This document shows, one piece after another, positions 25,096 through 35,266 of a stretch of 64,000 bases of DNA. Position 1 is the first letter of the stretch, and the number at the start of each line of letters is the position of its first letter. The translations under genes were made by a program, and so were the position numbers. This DNA comes from Nymphaea colorata (Eukaryota; Streptophyta; Magnoliopsida; Nymphaeales; Nymphaeaceae), in the NCBI RefSeq assembly GCF_008831285.2, contig NC_045146.1, forward strand, positions 932,001 to 996,000. The letters are read 5' to 3'. Below the pieces are notes generated by a model that was given only the letters and a program-made list of their open reading frames with translations, was not told the origin of the DNA and made no database searches.

Positions 25096-25305
25096 ACATA
25101 GCTTTCAACTAACCCTTTGAATCCTTAAGAGCTGTTTGACATTCGGAACAATGTATGAGTATTTCATGAATATGCTAAATTAAGATAGATTCATGACCAC
25201 AGTTACATAGCTTTCAACTAACCTTTCAACTCCTTAAGAGTTGTTTGACATTAACAATGTATGAGTATTTCATGAATATACTCAAAATTTAGGATACATG
25301 ACCTG
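25096..25305. repeat. Imperfect tandem duplication, period 109 bp
   Basis: ACATAGCTTTCAACTAACC begins at 25096 and again at 25205; both are followed by CCTTAAGAG.TGTTTGACATT and ATGAGTATTTCATGAATAT. Several substitutions separate the copies. The internal words TTCATGAAT and TAGATTCATGACC relate it to the 14.5-kb MITE family. Confidence 0.8.
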
Positions 25306-25623
25306 TTTTTGTGTCTTGATGTTATCTCGTTGTGCTTTAGCTTTTTTTTTTGCGCCAACTGTTGCACCATTCCCCCCAGCTGTTGCACCAATCCCCTCAA
25401 GGACTTCAAATGTCGTGTTTTAACATCTAAGCTTTAATTAGGGATGCAAATTTGTATATATTTTGGATTCTTAGTGCTTATTCATAAAAACGAAATTATA
25501 TTTTTGCTCTCATATTTATATGATACTTTCCAGTGAAATTGAGGCCTATGAGAAAAGTAGAAAATGTAAGGCTTGTATTTGAATTTTTATCCAAAAGTTG
25601 CTCCTTTGAAAGAAATTTTCCCT

Positions 25624-25627
<4 letters not shown>

Positions 25628-25716
<89 letters not shown>
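25628..25716. repeat. Compound (AT)n(AG)n microsatellite
   Basis: About 62 nt of AT followed directly by about 26 nt of AG. Open frames through it (Ile-Tyr and Glu-Arg runs) are artefacts. Confidence 0.95.
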
Positions 25717-25871
25717 TCAACTAATAGAAAAATAGTAACTTGAACGAAAATCATGCTCTCTATAAATAAAAAGCAATAAATTAAACGAAAAGCATGCTTT
25801 CTATTACAAAATAAACTAAATCTCCAGTGATAAGAAAATGTCAAATTCCTGGCTTTTGAGACGCGCTTTTA

Positions 25872-26085
25872 GGGTACGCTTGATAGCCTCAAATTTAAAA
25901 TCTTGAACCGTAGACTTAAATCGGACCCTCACCCTTTCAATCATAAAGACGATAAAGTAAAATAAGAATCTTAAGTATGAATCTTAGTTCAAACCTACGA
26001 TCCGATTGCAACATCAACAAAAGCATCTCACATCAGTTCTACGTCAGATCCATAGATTTCAAATCCAAAATAATCAAACGCCTCC
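25872..26085. mobile_element. Tourist-like MITE (214 bp), same family as the 51.6-kb copy
   Basis: Left end GGGTACGCTTGATAGCC, right end ATAATCAAACGCCTCC (inverted GGAGGCGTTTGATTAT), flanked on both sides by TTA (25869-25871 and 26086-26088). The interior words ACGTCAGATCCATAGATTTC and AATTTAAAATCTTGA recur in the 51.6-kb element. Confidence 0.72.
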
Positions 26086-26585
26086 TTAAAGTGAGCTCCT
26101 CCTTGATCGGCGAGAAGGTGTTGTTAGGTAAGGTTTCAACTAGGGATGCAAATAATTTGGATTTGGGATGGACTCGGCTTTCACCCAATTCATTCTGTTG
26201 ATTAGATTTTATGTAATTGGATTATGATTCCGAGTTGAAGTTGAAATGGAATTCGGATCTGATTAACATAAGACCTGAGACTTGTATGTAATCATTCACA
26301 TATTTTTTGGATCCCAATCGGATATTGGGTTCAGATCCAAAATTTAGTCAAGAAACGGTATAGCAAGTCCAAATTTGTTAGTACTCATTTCTCCTTTTGC
26401 CCTTCAGAATTTAATTTATTTGCTGTTGGTTGTTAGCCATAAAATGGATAAACTTCAAGAGAATTTAATATATTATTTGGTAGTGTTAGCTAAGTTGGCG
26501 ACATATTGGATGCGTACGTAGATCCTAAATACTATCTACGTCATATGGCAATTTATTAAAAGGGACAGAGGGCTTTTAGAATTTA

Positions 26586-27056
26586 GAGGGGGTTTGGATT
26601 GAGTAAGACGTTGTTCCAAAGACACGGTGTTCTCATAAAAAAGAAAAAGAAATATGTTTTCATTTGTTTAGAGAGAGAAAAAAAAAAAGAGTGCGAAATA
26701 TTTTTATTTGTTTGTATTTTTAACATGCTTTTCAAAGTACTTTCCTTTGTCATATGTTAATTTTTTATTGAGATAAAAAAGAGTATTTTTATTAATTCAT
26801 ATGTCTTTCATTTATTTTATCATGTGTTTTAGAGATGGAGAGAGATATATAAAGATAGAGAAATGCAATGTTAAACTTGTTGTCTAAGTATTTAAACAAA
26901 ACGGTGGACAAGACAAGTTGAAAATTTTGTCCTTATAAACAAACGCTGGACAGAATTACAACTCTTGGCTATATAGACAAGGACTCTTTGCTCTTAGAAC
27001 ACTTGTTCTAAGGACAAGTATCCTAAGAACGGTTGCCCTTGCAACCAAACGGTATC
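26586..27056. mobile_element. Longer Tourist-like MITE (about 471 bp)
   Basis: Left end GAGGGGGTTTGGATTG, right end CAACCAAACGGTATC (inverted GATACCGTTTGGTTG). TTA flanks both sides (26583-26585 and 27057-27059). The terminal repeats are imperfect. The interior is AT-rich, with inverted words such as TTGTTCTAAGGACAAG near the right end and no coding capacity. Confidence 0.6.
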
Positions 27057-27234
27057 TTAAGTTGGACATTGAAATTAAGCAAATGCCTTCTTTCATGTTT
27101 GAAAAAGAAAGGCTCCCCTTTAAGGGCAAAAAAAAAAAAAAATACGCAAATGACTAAAATGTCTTTTTTTACTAAAAGAAATAACAAAACAACGACTCCC
27201 ACTTTAAAATAACAATAACGTGTTATGAAGTCGT

Positions 27235-27380
27235 ACATTATGTGAATGTTTTATGAATCTATTTTAAAGATTGGGGAAGATTCATGAAGCACTAAAATAT
27301 GTGTTTCATAAATCTGTCATAATATTCAGGTCAGATTCATGTAACACTAAAAAATTGTTCCTACTGCTAAACAACCCTCG
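27235..27380. mobile_element. Diverged relative of the 14.5-kb MITE
   Basis: Contains the family words TTTATGAATCT, GATTCATGAAGCAC, TTTCATAAATCTG and CAGATTCATGTAACAC, then TTGTTCCTACTGCTAAACAACCC, aligning with the right end of the 14490-14637 element (TTGTTCTTACTGCCAAACGAGCCC). Confidence 0.55.
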
Positions 27381-29212
27381 TGTTCATCGCTGACATGCAA
27401 ATCAACCTTAGATGATGACTAAGCACCCTAAATTTTTCAAGGAAATGTTACAAAATCAAACTATACCTATAGTTTTAGTTGCATGAATATAGTTAGGTTT
27501 GCTTCTAAGTCCTTCCCTTATCAACTACCCAACTTGGACATTAAAATTGAGGGAAAAGACTAAAGGGCTAAAGATTTCCACATCATGCCTGACCATAGAG
27601 GGGGAAAGAAAGGAAGGTTAAGATACTAAACAAGGAAAGCTGAGCAAGATAAAGTATTATAACATTTTTTTGCTTGCTTTCGTTTTCCCCACATATTTTT
27701 TTTTTATTGTTAAGGCTTTATTTAATTCAAACAATTATCGCATGCATTCGTGAAATAATTTCTCTTGACTAGAAAGATTGAGGGTCTTTCACTTTCAGAC
27801 AATATAAAAGGTTATGATTTTTTTTTTAAAGAAAATGATGCTTATATACATGCTTCACTTCAAATGTGTCATAATACGGTTTGTCAGGACTGACAGATCT
27901 GTGAAAGGTCGATCATTAGTTTGATTCCTGTAGGTATTACTCATTTTTCCTAGTTGATGGATTTCTTAATCCTCACTTAACTCCGATTTGGCCTTGGGGA
28001 TATCTCCCTACCCAATTAACTTCAAAGGTGACCTTGTAGATCATTTACGTGTTTGACTAATAACAATTAAAGCTGTCAATGAGTCAAGCAATTCAAGCTC
28101 GACTAATTTTAAACAAATCAATACAAATTTAGTCTAAAAAAGAAAAAATCAAAATGATCATGGTACACAATTAACTCAACAATTTAATCAGTAATTTCCA
28201 GATTTGAAAAACCTGGAGTTAAACAAGGTCATGTTTTTTATGCGTAGATTGATTTAACCATTTATATAATGTTCAAATTTCTTCAAACTTATTTTTTTCT
28301 CCTTCCAGTTTTGGAATTTTTCAAACTTGTAGATGAGATCACATGTTTTTTCATACAATAACACATCTGAAAATAAAATAAGAAAACATGAACAAGTCAC
28401 AACCAGCAACTACATAAAGACATATCTTATACCTATTAGGCAAAACTACAAAAAGATGCCTAAAGTCTGAGTTAAATCACAAAATCACCACTCAAAATTT
28501 GAAAAGTAACAAATAAGCACTAAACTTTGAGATGAATTCTCAGATAGCCCCTTGTAAAAGAAATTAATGTTAGTTTTTGACATAAAATTATAAACTAACA
28601 CTTATGAATCCATTTCCTGCTTGGAAAAAGAAATATAAGTTTTATTCTTAAAACGGTTTTCCTATTATTTATATCGACCAAAAAAATTGATGTTTTCTTT
28701 TAGGAAGCTGCAGGAGCTCTTTGAGAAATTATTGACAATGTTAGTCCCTGTTTATAAAATTTTCAAAAGTTGAGAAGTCATTTGTCATTTAACCAAACAA
28801 TAGCCCAAGGTTCATGAATGAAAGTCTTCAACTCATTTACATAATTTATAAAGATACTTTAATGACATCACCCGTATGCATTATCTTGACATATCTAACA
28901 TAATCATGTACCATTTCCCGCAAATAAAATCCTCTTCTTTTTTTATTTATTTCTTTATATTGGCAAAGTCAAGGACATAGGGCGGCTAAAAGGACTTGAC
29001 AAGGTTTGTGATTATATCACTAATTAGCTGTAATGCTGCAATAATTGTAACACTAATCCCTTCAAGTCTGAGATCAGAGGATTCACTAGACGTGGCATTT
29101 AAATATCTAGACGTCCGATTTGAATATATGATGTGGACGCCATTGGCAGTGGCAGAGCGAAAAATTCGAGTTGAGAGGGTGCAACCATGTAAATTTATAT
29201 GCCAAGGGGCGG

Positions 29213-29213
<1 letters not shown>

Positions 29214-29247
<34 letters not shown>

Positions 29248-29362
29248 ACTGCCTAAGAGTGGCATCAAGCATCGGGTACTCGGTACTCGGCCTGTTTGAC
29301 CAAAAAAAAGGTCTTGCTCGACAATTTTTCAAGTAGGGCCAAATCGAACCGAACCTGACCTG

Positions 29363-29398
<36 letters not shown>
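29214..29398. repeat. Two (AT)n tracts around a CGGTACTCGG-type repeat fragment
   Basis: AT tracts lie at about 29214-29242 and 29364-29398. Between them is a short GC-richer piece with GGGTACTCGGTACTCGG and CGAACCGAACCTGACCTG, of the degenerate kind also seen near 44740-44790. Confidence 0.7.
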
Positions 29399-29401
<3 letters not shown>

Positions 29402-30835
29402 TGTATATATTTTAAATATTTTTTTATTAAACTCCAGGGACGAACTGACTGCCAGCAACAACAGATAACACCTAACTTTTAAAATCTAATGAAAAGGGCC
29501 GGACCTGAAACTCTGCCCTACCAACCACAACTGACAGCGCCCAACTTTTTAAACCTAATAAAAAGAGGCTCAACCTTTTTAGTAAATTTACGAATAACCA
29601 CCCTTCTTAAAACTGTTAAAAGAATCAAAATACTGTACTTATTTACCCTTCCAACCCTGTCCAGCTAGGGGGTGACAATGTCATCTCCTTCATTGGACGA
29701 TGAGAGTGGGTGGGGCTACCTCGCATCCTATTGACCCTCCCCTTATGGCAATAGCGACGGTGGTGGCGATAATGAAAATGAAAGGGTGTTAGCATTAATA
29801 AAAATCACCAACATACTTATGTAAATTAACAAACATGGAAGATGGGAGCTGAGTCGAGTTTAAATGAGTCGAGCTCGTGTAGCTCGAACTCAACTCATTT
29901 ATAACTCCAGTTTTAACTCGAGCTCGAGCTTACATGGGTGAGTTCGAATCGAGCTGTGGTACATCCCTAGATGGCACCATCGCCCTCGCTTGAACAGCTC
30001 ATAAGGCTCATGGGCAGCAAGAATTGTGCTCATAACCTTCATTAAGCAAGGGCATGTCAGGGATGCCCTGACCTTGTTGCCCCACGAGGGCCGGGAATGC
30101 CTTGCAACGGTGCGAAAAGTCAACCCAAGTAGGTGAGGTGATGGCGACGGTGTTGGCACCGTCGCCTTTGCTGGATGGTGAGAGGTGGAGCATCCCCGAC
30201 CATCGCCTGCCCAGCTAGGGTAGTGGATCTCTTAAGCAAGTTGTTCAGATGACTCAACATCAAACCTTCAGATGTCCAAACACTCCTAAGGACCTAATAT
30301 CTTGAAGATCATAAGATTTTTAGTTGAGCTCAATCACTAACAAGCACAGGCGGAGGGAAGGGGCGGCCGGCCTAGGCCATGGCCCCACCACAGCCAATGA
30401 TTTTTTTTATATTTAAAAAATAATATTTTTTAATTGCATAATGTATTTTTTGTATTAGAATTCAGTTTGGTTCTACCCGGATCCAAAAGTCAGACTGCCG
30501 GCCCGTCCCTAAAGAAAATCCTGGCTCCGCCCCTGCCAACAAGCATATCATGGTTCAATTACTACATGAAGCATTTGATGTCCTCAAATTTGCTACCTCC
30601 TTCAGGTGAACAGGAGGTTAGCAGCCCGGAGAAAACCTGAAAACATACCCTCCCCCCAGAAAAACAATGTTTTTATGTTCTTGAACTGCATCGAGACCTG
30701 AATGGAGTAAAAGTTCTTCTAGATTGGACAGTGTTTCCTGCGTGTACAGGCAGTGGGGTGTACTTACATCCCAAAACTGAGTCAAGAAAGTCGCGCATAT
30801 CCTTCGTTGGACTTTCTTCACTTGTTTTCAAGGCT

Positions 30836-30908
30836 TTTAAAACCTGTATGAATGTGGTGAAAGGAATCCCGGACTTTTTTTAAAACCTGTATGAATGTGG
30901 TGAAAGGA
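30836..30908. repeat. Tandem duplication, period 43 bp
   Basis: TTTTAAAACCTGTATGAATG with TGGTGAAAGGA follows itself after 43 bp, identical apart from the short spacer. Confidence 0.85.
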
Positions 30909-31410
30909 GTGAATGATAACAAGTCAATCAAACAATTCCTAAACGACATCTGCAGGAAAAAATTAATTTGGGTTTGACAAAGTTCAGATTTTGATGTGAA
31001 GCCTCAACCACATCAAATCCTTGGATTTAATATCCGAAGTAAGGTTTTAAGGTTTCCTATCTCAATCTGTGGATTTCATGCGGTAACAAAATCATGATTT
31101 GTGAATAATCATTTGTTTACCAGATTTATGGTAACAAAGTATGTGCACATCTGAACAAGTCGTAGTCAAGTGATTGTGTTAGGTTTCGGATCATTTGTTT
31201 GTAACATATTATACATCAGAATGTATTGAAATTAGCCTCATAAAAATCAAGTCGTAGTCAGGAACTTATTTTTGTATCTCTAACTAATACATTGTGTTGT
31301 GGTTTGTAGGTTTTCTTGAGAGCCAGACTAAGTGATTAGAATATTGGTAGAGACTGGTTAATTAGTTATTGTGTTCATATAATAAATTTCGGGTCGGGAA
31401 GTTTCATTTA

Positions 31411-31618
31411 GGGGGCATGTGATGGTTTGGAATGTTGATTTAAGAATGAAAATTCTAGAATCATAATTCATCCTCAAACAGGAATGAAATCCAAATTCCA
31501 GGTTTTAGTTTCCTAATTCTGGAAACAAAATACCTTGTTTGTTTAATCATTCTAATTTCTTAAAAATTGAGCATTTTGGTTCTACAATTCCATGATTCTA
31601 GGTATATCAAACACCCCC
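31411..31618. mobile_element. Tourist-like MITE (208 bp) with TTA target duplication
   Basis: Left end GGGGGCATGTGATGGTTTGG, right end TATCAAACACCCCC (inverted GGGGGTGTTTGATA), with TTA on both sides (31408-31410 and 31619-31621). The interior contains palindromic words around AATTCTAGAATCATAATTC and no open frame. Confidence 0.7.
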
Positions 31619-31839
31619 TTAATCTTAGGCATTATTAACATCCATAACTTGAGAAGTTGGATCTAAGATAGGAAGATGGAGCTCAACTATAAAGGTTTGT
31701 AGATCATATCACATCAGATTTTGGCTGATCAAATTCCCTTTTAGGGCCCATTTGATCCGCATAGGAAAAAGTCAGTAAAAAGTTTTTAACCACGTTATCA
31801 AAATGGGCCAGAACCTGTCGATTTGGATAGTGTATTTGG

Positions 31840-32012
31840 CGGCAATACTCGAGAACCCAAGGCTTCCTACCATACCCCTTGCCTTTAGGGTTCAAGGCTT
31901 GCTTGGGGACCTAAACCTCCATTTACAGTTCAAGGAAATAGCACTCACAGAAAAATTGAACCAAGGATGTGCCGTCTACTTGCCGGCCAGCTCAACCAGT
32001 TATGCTACATCT
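31840..32012 (-). mobile_element. tRNA-derived SINE-like element
   Basis: On the minus strand an A-box-like TAACTGGTTGAG (31991-32002) and a B-box-like GGTTCAATT (31954-31962) occur at tRNA-like spacing. They are followed by a non-tRNA body (CCTTGAACTGTAAATGGAGG). The head resembles the plus-strand copy at 53988 (TAGCTGGTTGG...GTTCGATTC). The tail is not clear. Confidence 0.5.
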
Positions 32013-32036
32013 CTTGAGTCAATTTGCATAGAGTAT

Positions 32037-32100
32037 GTGGCAAACCGATTTTTAATCAAGTTGGTGGCAAACTTATTTTTAATCAAGTTGGTGGCAAACC
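32037..32100. repeat. Short tandem repeat, period 27 bp
   Basis: GTGGCAAAC occurs three times at 27-bp spacing; TTTTTAATCAAGTTG lies between successive copies. Confidence 0.8.
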
Positions 32101-33039
32101 AACTCAGAGCACCACATGTCCTTTTAAATATTTTAAAGAGTTTTCTTATTCTAATGAACTTTGACAAGAAATGATGGCAAGGTTCTGAATCTGCAGACAA
32201 ACCTACACTGCCAATCCAGCTATTGGATAGGGTTGAAACAATAAAGTTCTTAATACTAATTAATTAATTAATTAATTTCTCTCTCTGTCTTAATCTAGCA
32301 ATCTCAGCTACATATTTATCCACAGTATGAGATATAATACACCCTGGGAAATCGTTCAAGAAAACTCATAAGGTTTATTATAAGACAAGGTCTACTTTCA
32401 AAACTTTTTCCTTGCGTAGTTATCCAAGTTCAAACTTTTCCCGAAGTCGAATAACAAATGACCAGACCAGTGACGGAGCCACAAGTGAGATGGTATGGGC
32501 AGCCCATAGAATTCCATGATTTAACTATTGGTACCTTAACACTCTGCTCCTTTGTTACTTTGAACTTTTATTAGTGTTCCTAAGAATCTAAAATTGTTTA
32601 CATTAATGCTCCCTTCAACCCAGAATTTTTTGCTACGCCACTAAAAATGAGCAAGAAATGTTCGTTGTGGTTGCAGAATTTGTGATTACTACACGCTTAC
32701 AAGATGTGAAACAAGTTCGATCACATAATGGATGGTAGGGACGTGAAAACTAGAAGGCAGAAGCCTTAGCCGATCATCTTGAACTCATCCCCAACCCCTC
32801 CACTCCAAGAAGCTAAAAACAGAACAAAGGATCTTCATCTTGGTAGCTTAAATTCATCACCAAACAAGCAAAATATGAAAGCAAAGATCAAATTTATGCA
32901 CTGCGCCCCGAAATAACTTAAAAGGAACAGTGAGAGGGCTCGAAACTAAATCAGACGAAATGTAGAAACAGATTCGAGCAAAGACTTGAAAGATAGCAAA
33001 CAGAAATATGAATCATCCCGAGAGAGAGAGAGAGAGAGA

Positions 33040-33253
33040 GAGGGTACCATCTATCAGCCATGCGAGGAGAACAGATGGGCACCGGCTCCGCTGCTTCCGC
33101 TGCCCTTTGAGGTTTGGCTTCAGAAGAACTGAGGCTATATGAACAATGAAGAGTTGCACGGACAGAGATGAACGACACTACCAAAAATGAACGATAGAGG
33201 CGACGCTAGAAACAAGAAAACAGAGTTCCAGAAAGGGATCACCCTGAGCGTTC

Positions 33254-33290
<37 letters not shown>
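33040..33290 (-). promoter_or_regulatory. Possible minus-strand promoter and first exon without a recognisable gene
   Basis: On the minus strand an (AT)n tract (33258-33288) could serve as a TATA region. It is followed by a GC-richer leader and, near 33062, by ATGGCTGATAGATG directly before GTACCC, a possible donor, then (CT)n. No following exon could be identified over the next 2 kb, so this may be a decayed gene, a non-coding transcript or chance. Confidence 0.25.
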
Positions 33291-33292
<2 letters not shown>

Positions 33293-34213
33293 ACTCAGCC
33301 ACGCGCTACATGAGAGAGGACAACGAACCACGAGGCACGTGAAAGGTAGATGAGAGCCCAACTGTACCGCCTTCACTTTTGGCGGTCCACTAGGAAGTCA
33401 CGAGTCGATCTGCATAGGTATCTCTGACCATGAGCACTTTTCCCTCCACTTTGATTCAGGTTTATGGGTTTCCACGTCCACACACGGCTACTTCACTGGA
33501 TCGTGTCAGATATTGCTCTCTCTCGCTCTCTCAAAGAAGCTCAGGTGGACCTTCTTAATGTCAAGAACAGATTTATGCTAACCATCGATAAAGCAGAAAA
33601 GTAGAATCATTCTCAAAATTTTAACTAGCATCATCTAATAAACATATCTTTTATTACTCAATAATAAACTGTTTGTAAACGTATACCACGCAAATTTCAC
33701 AGTGAATAATAATAAGCGAATACAAACTATGGACATGATTCATCACCAGACAGTCCAGTTTTGCAAATTGAATACAATAAGTTCAATTCACAAACATGTA
33801 CACAAAGGAACCAAAAAGATGTCATGGCATATTTTAACTTATTTCTCCTATCAGTGTGTCCTCAACATGCTGCATCAGTACAACTTGCTTCAAAAGATCA
33901 CAGGCTCTGCACATGAAGCCATCCCACAAGCGGAGCACTACAAGCGCGAAGCTTTAGATGGATTGAGCCCAATTCAGGAGGATGCAAGATGTAAACCTCA
34001 TACCGACCCAAGTGCACAAAACTGAGCTAGCAGAGATCAGCACCATTTTGCAAATATAAATGGCTGGATCCCTAGTCAAAACTTGCATTCGGAGAGACCA
34101 GCATGAGATGGTTCAAGAGAACTGGCAACGAATGCCATCTCTTAATCATCAGAGGCCAACATTATGAGCCTCTTCAGACCCTGGAGACGAACATGATATA
34201 ATTTACAGCTTCT

Positions 34214-35234
34214 CTAAGAACATGGAGATCCACAACTCTCTAAATCTTCAACTTCAGACGTCAGAATAAAGCTAGGAAATGCTAAGGTGATGTCCCTGCA
34301 TAAAACAACAGAAGAGAAAGATATTATCTCTGTAATGCAAACCTACAAGCAATTTAAGAAAGCAAATTAGACACCAAAGTGCAATCTCAAGCAAATGCTG
34401 TTAGTCATGACTGTAACTATAAAAAGCAATGCTCAACGGTGCTGTTTTTCAGCTCCAGTGAAGGATGCGAGGGCAGGCTATAGGCTGGGAAAACAGACAA
34501 TGCCTAATAGTTTTGGGAGGTCTGCTTCCTGCAGAGGACAATATTCATTACCCTCCAAATCCTTAAGAAAGGATAACCAAGACTGGAATGGCCATCGAAC
34601 TATACTAAAAAACAGCACAAGCACTTATCCAGTAAAACAGCTCATTGGGTCTTCATTGTTGATATCAAAACACAGTTCATAAACAACATATCTTAGTCCT
34701 ATTATGAGGTCATACAGTGTTGAAGGGTTAAGGCTGCTTGCAAGCTTCTCTTAAAGAAGCGATTTCACCTTGAAAAGTTCGTGTCACTTTCAGGCCACAC
34801 TCAAAAGGGAGTACAATAATGGGTCCTTGAGTCTCCAAAGTTGCTTGTTAGCAAACAAGGACTCAAGATTTTGTCTGATGTTTACAGGGTGATAATAAAA
34901 AAGACCAACCTATTCCTCAAGCAGATGAATAATTTTGCCGTAAAAAATAAGCAGTTTCCAAGGAATCAAGTCATTTTCAGAAAGAGCTAGTTTGTTAATG
35001 GTCTGATAAAAGTTGCTTATATAAATGCTACTTGAACACTAACATATGTGGTGAAGTTACACGTGAAGTCAAGCAGGGAAGGTGTCTTTAAAATTGATAA
35101 CCTTAGTAACAGTGGGATGCAGCCGGTGCCACATGAATGACAGTGCACGTGCGGGTGAATATGTGAGTACAGGTGTACAATTTTCCCAAAAAGGAATTTA
35201 CTAATTTAGGTACCGGTGTGGCAAGAGAGAGAGA

Positions 35235-35266
<32 letters not shown>

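Larger units (their letters stand above)
21541..34213. other. Gene-free region between CBL-A and CBL-B
   Basis: About 12.7 kb without a convincing gene. It holds the nested tandem duplications at 22.97-23.29 kb, AT and GA tracts, and a repeat rich in CACCCG/CGGGTG words at about 24750-25095. It also holds a 109-bp tandem duplication at about 25.1-25.3 kb, MITEs at 25872-26085, 26586-27056 and 31411-31618, a MITE relative at about 27235-27380, and a SINE-like copy at about 31.84-32.01 kb. Fragments of a TGGCGGAGCC-type dispersed repeat lie near 29140, 30350 and 32470. A possible small promoter and first exon lies at about 33.04-33.25 kb. Only the last part is the 3' flank of CBL-B. Confidence 0.55.
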
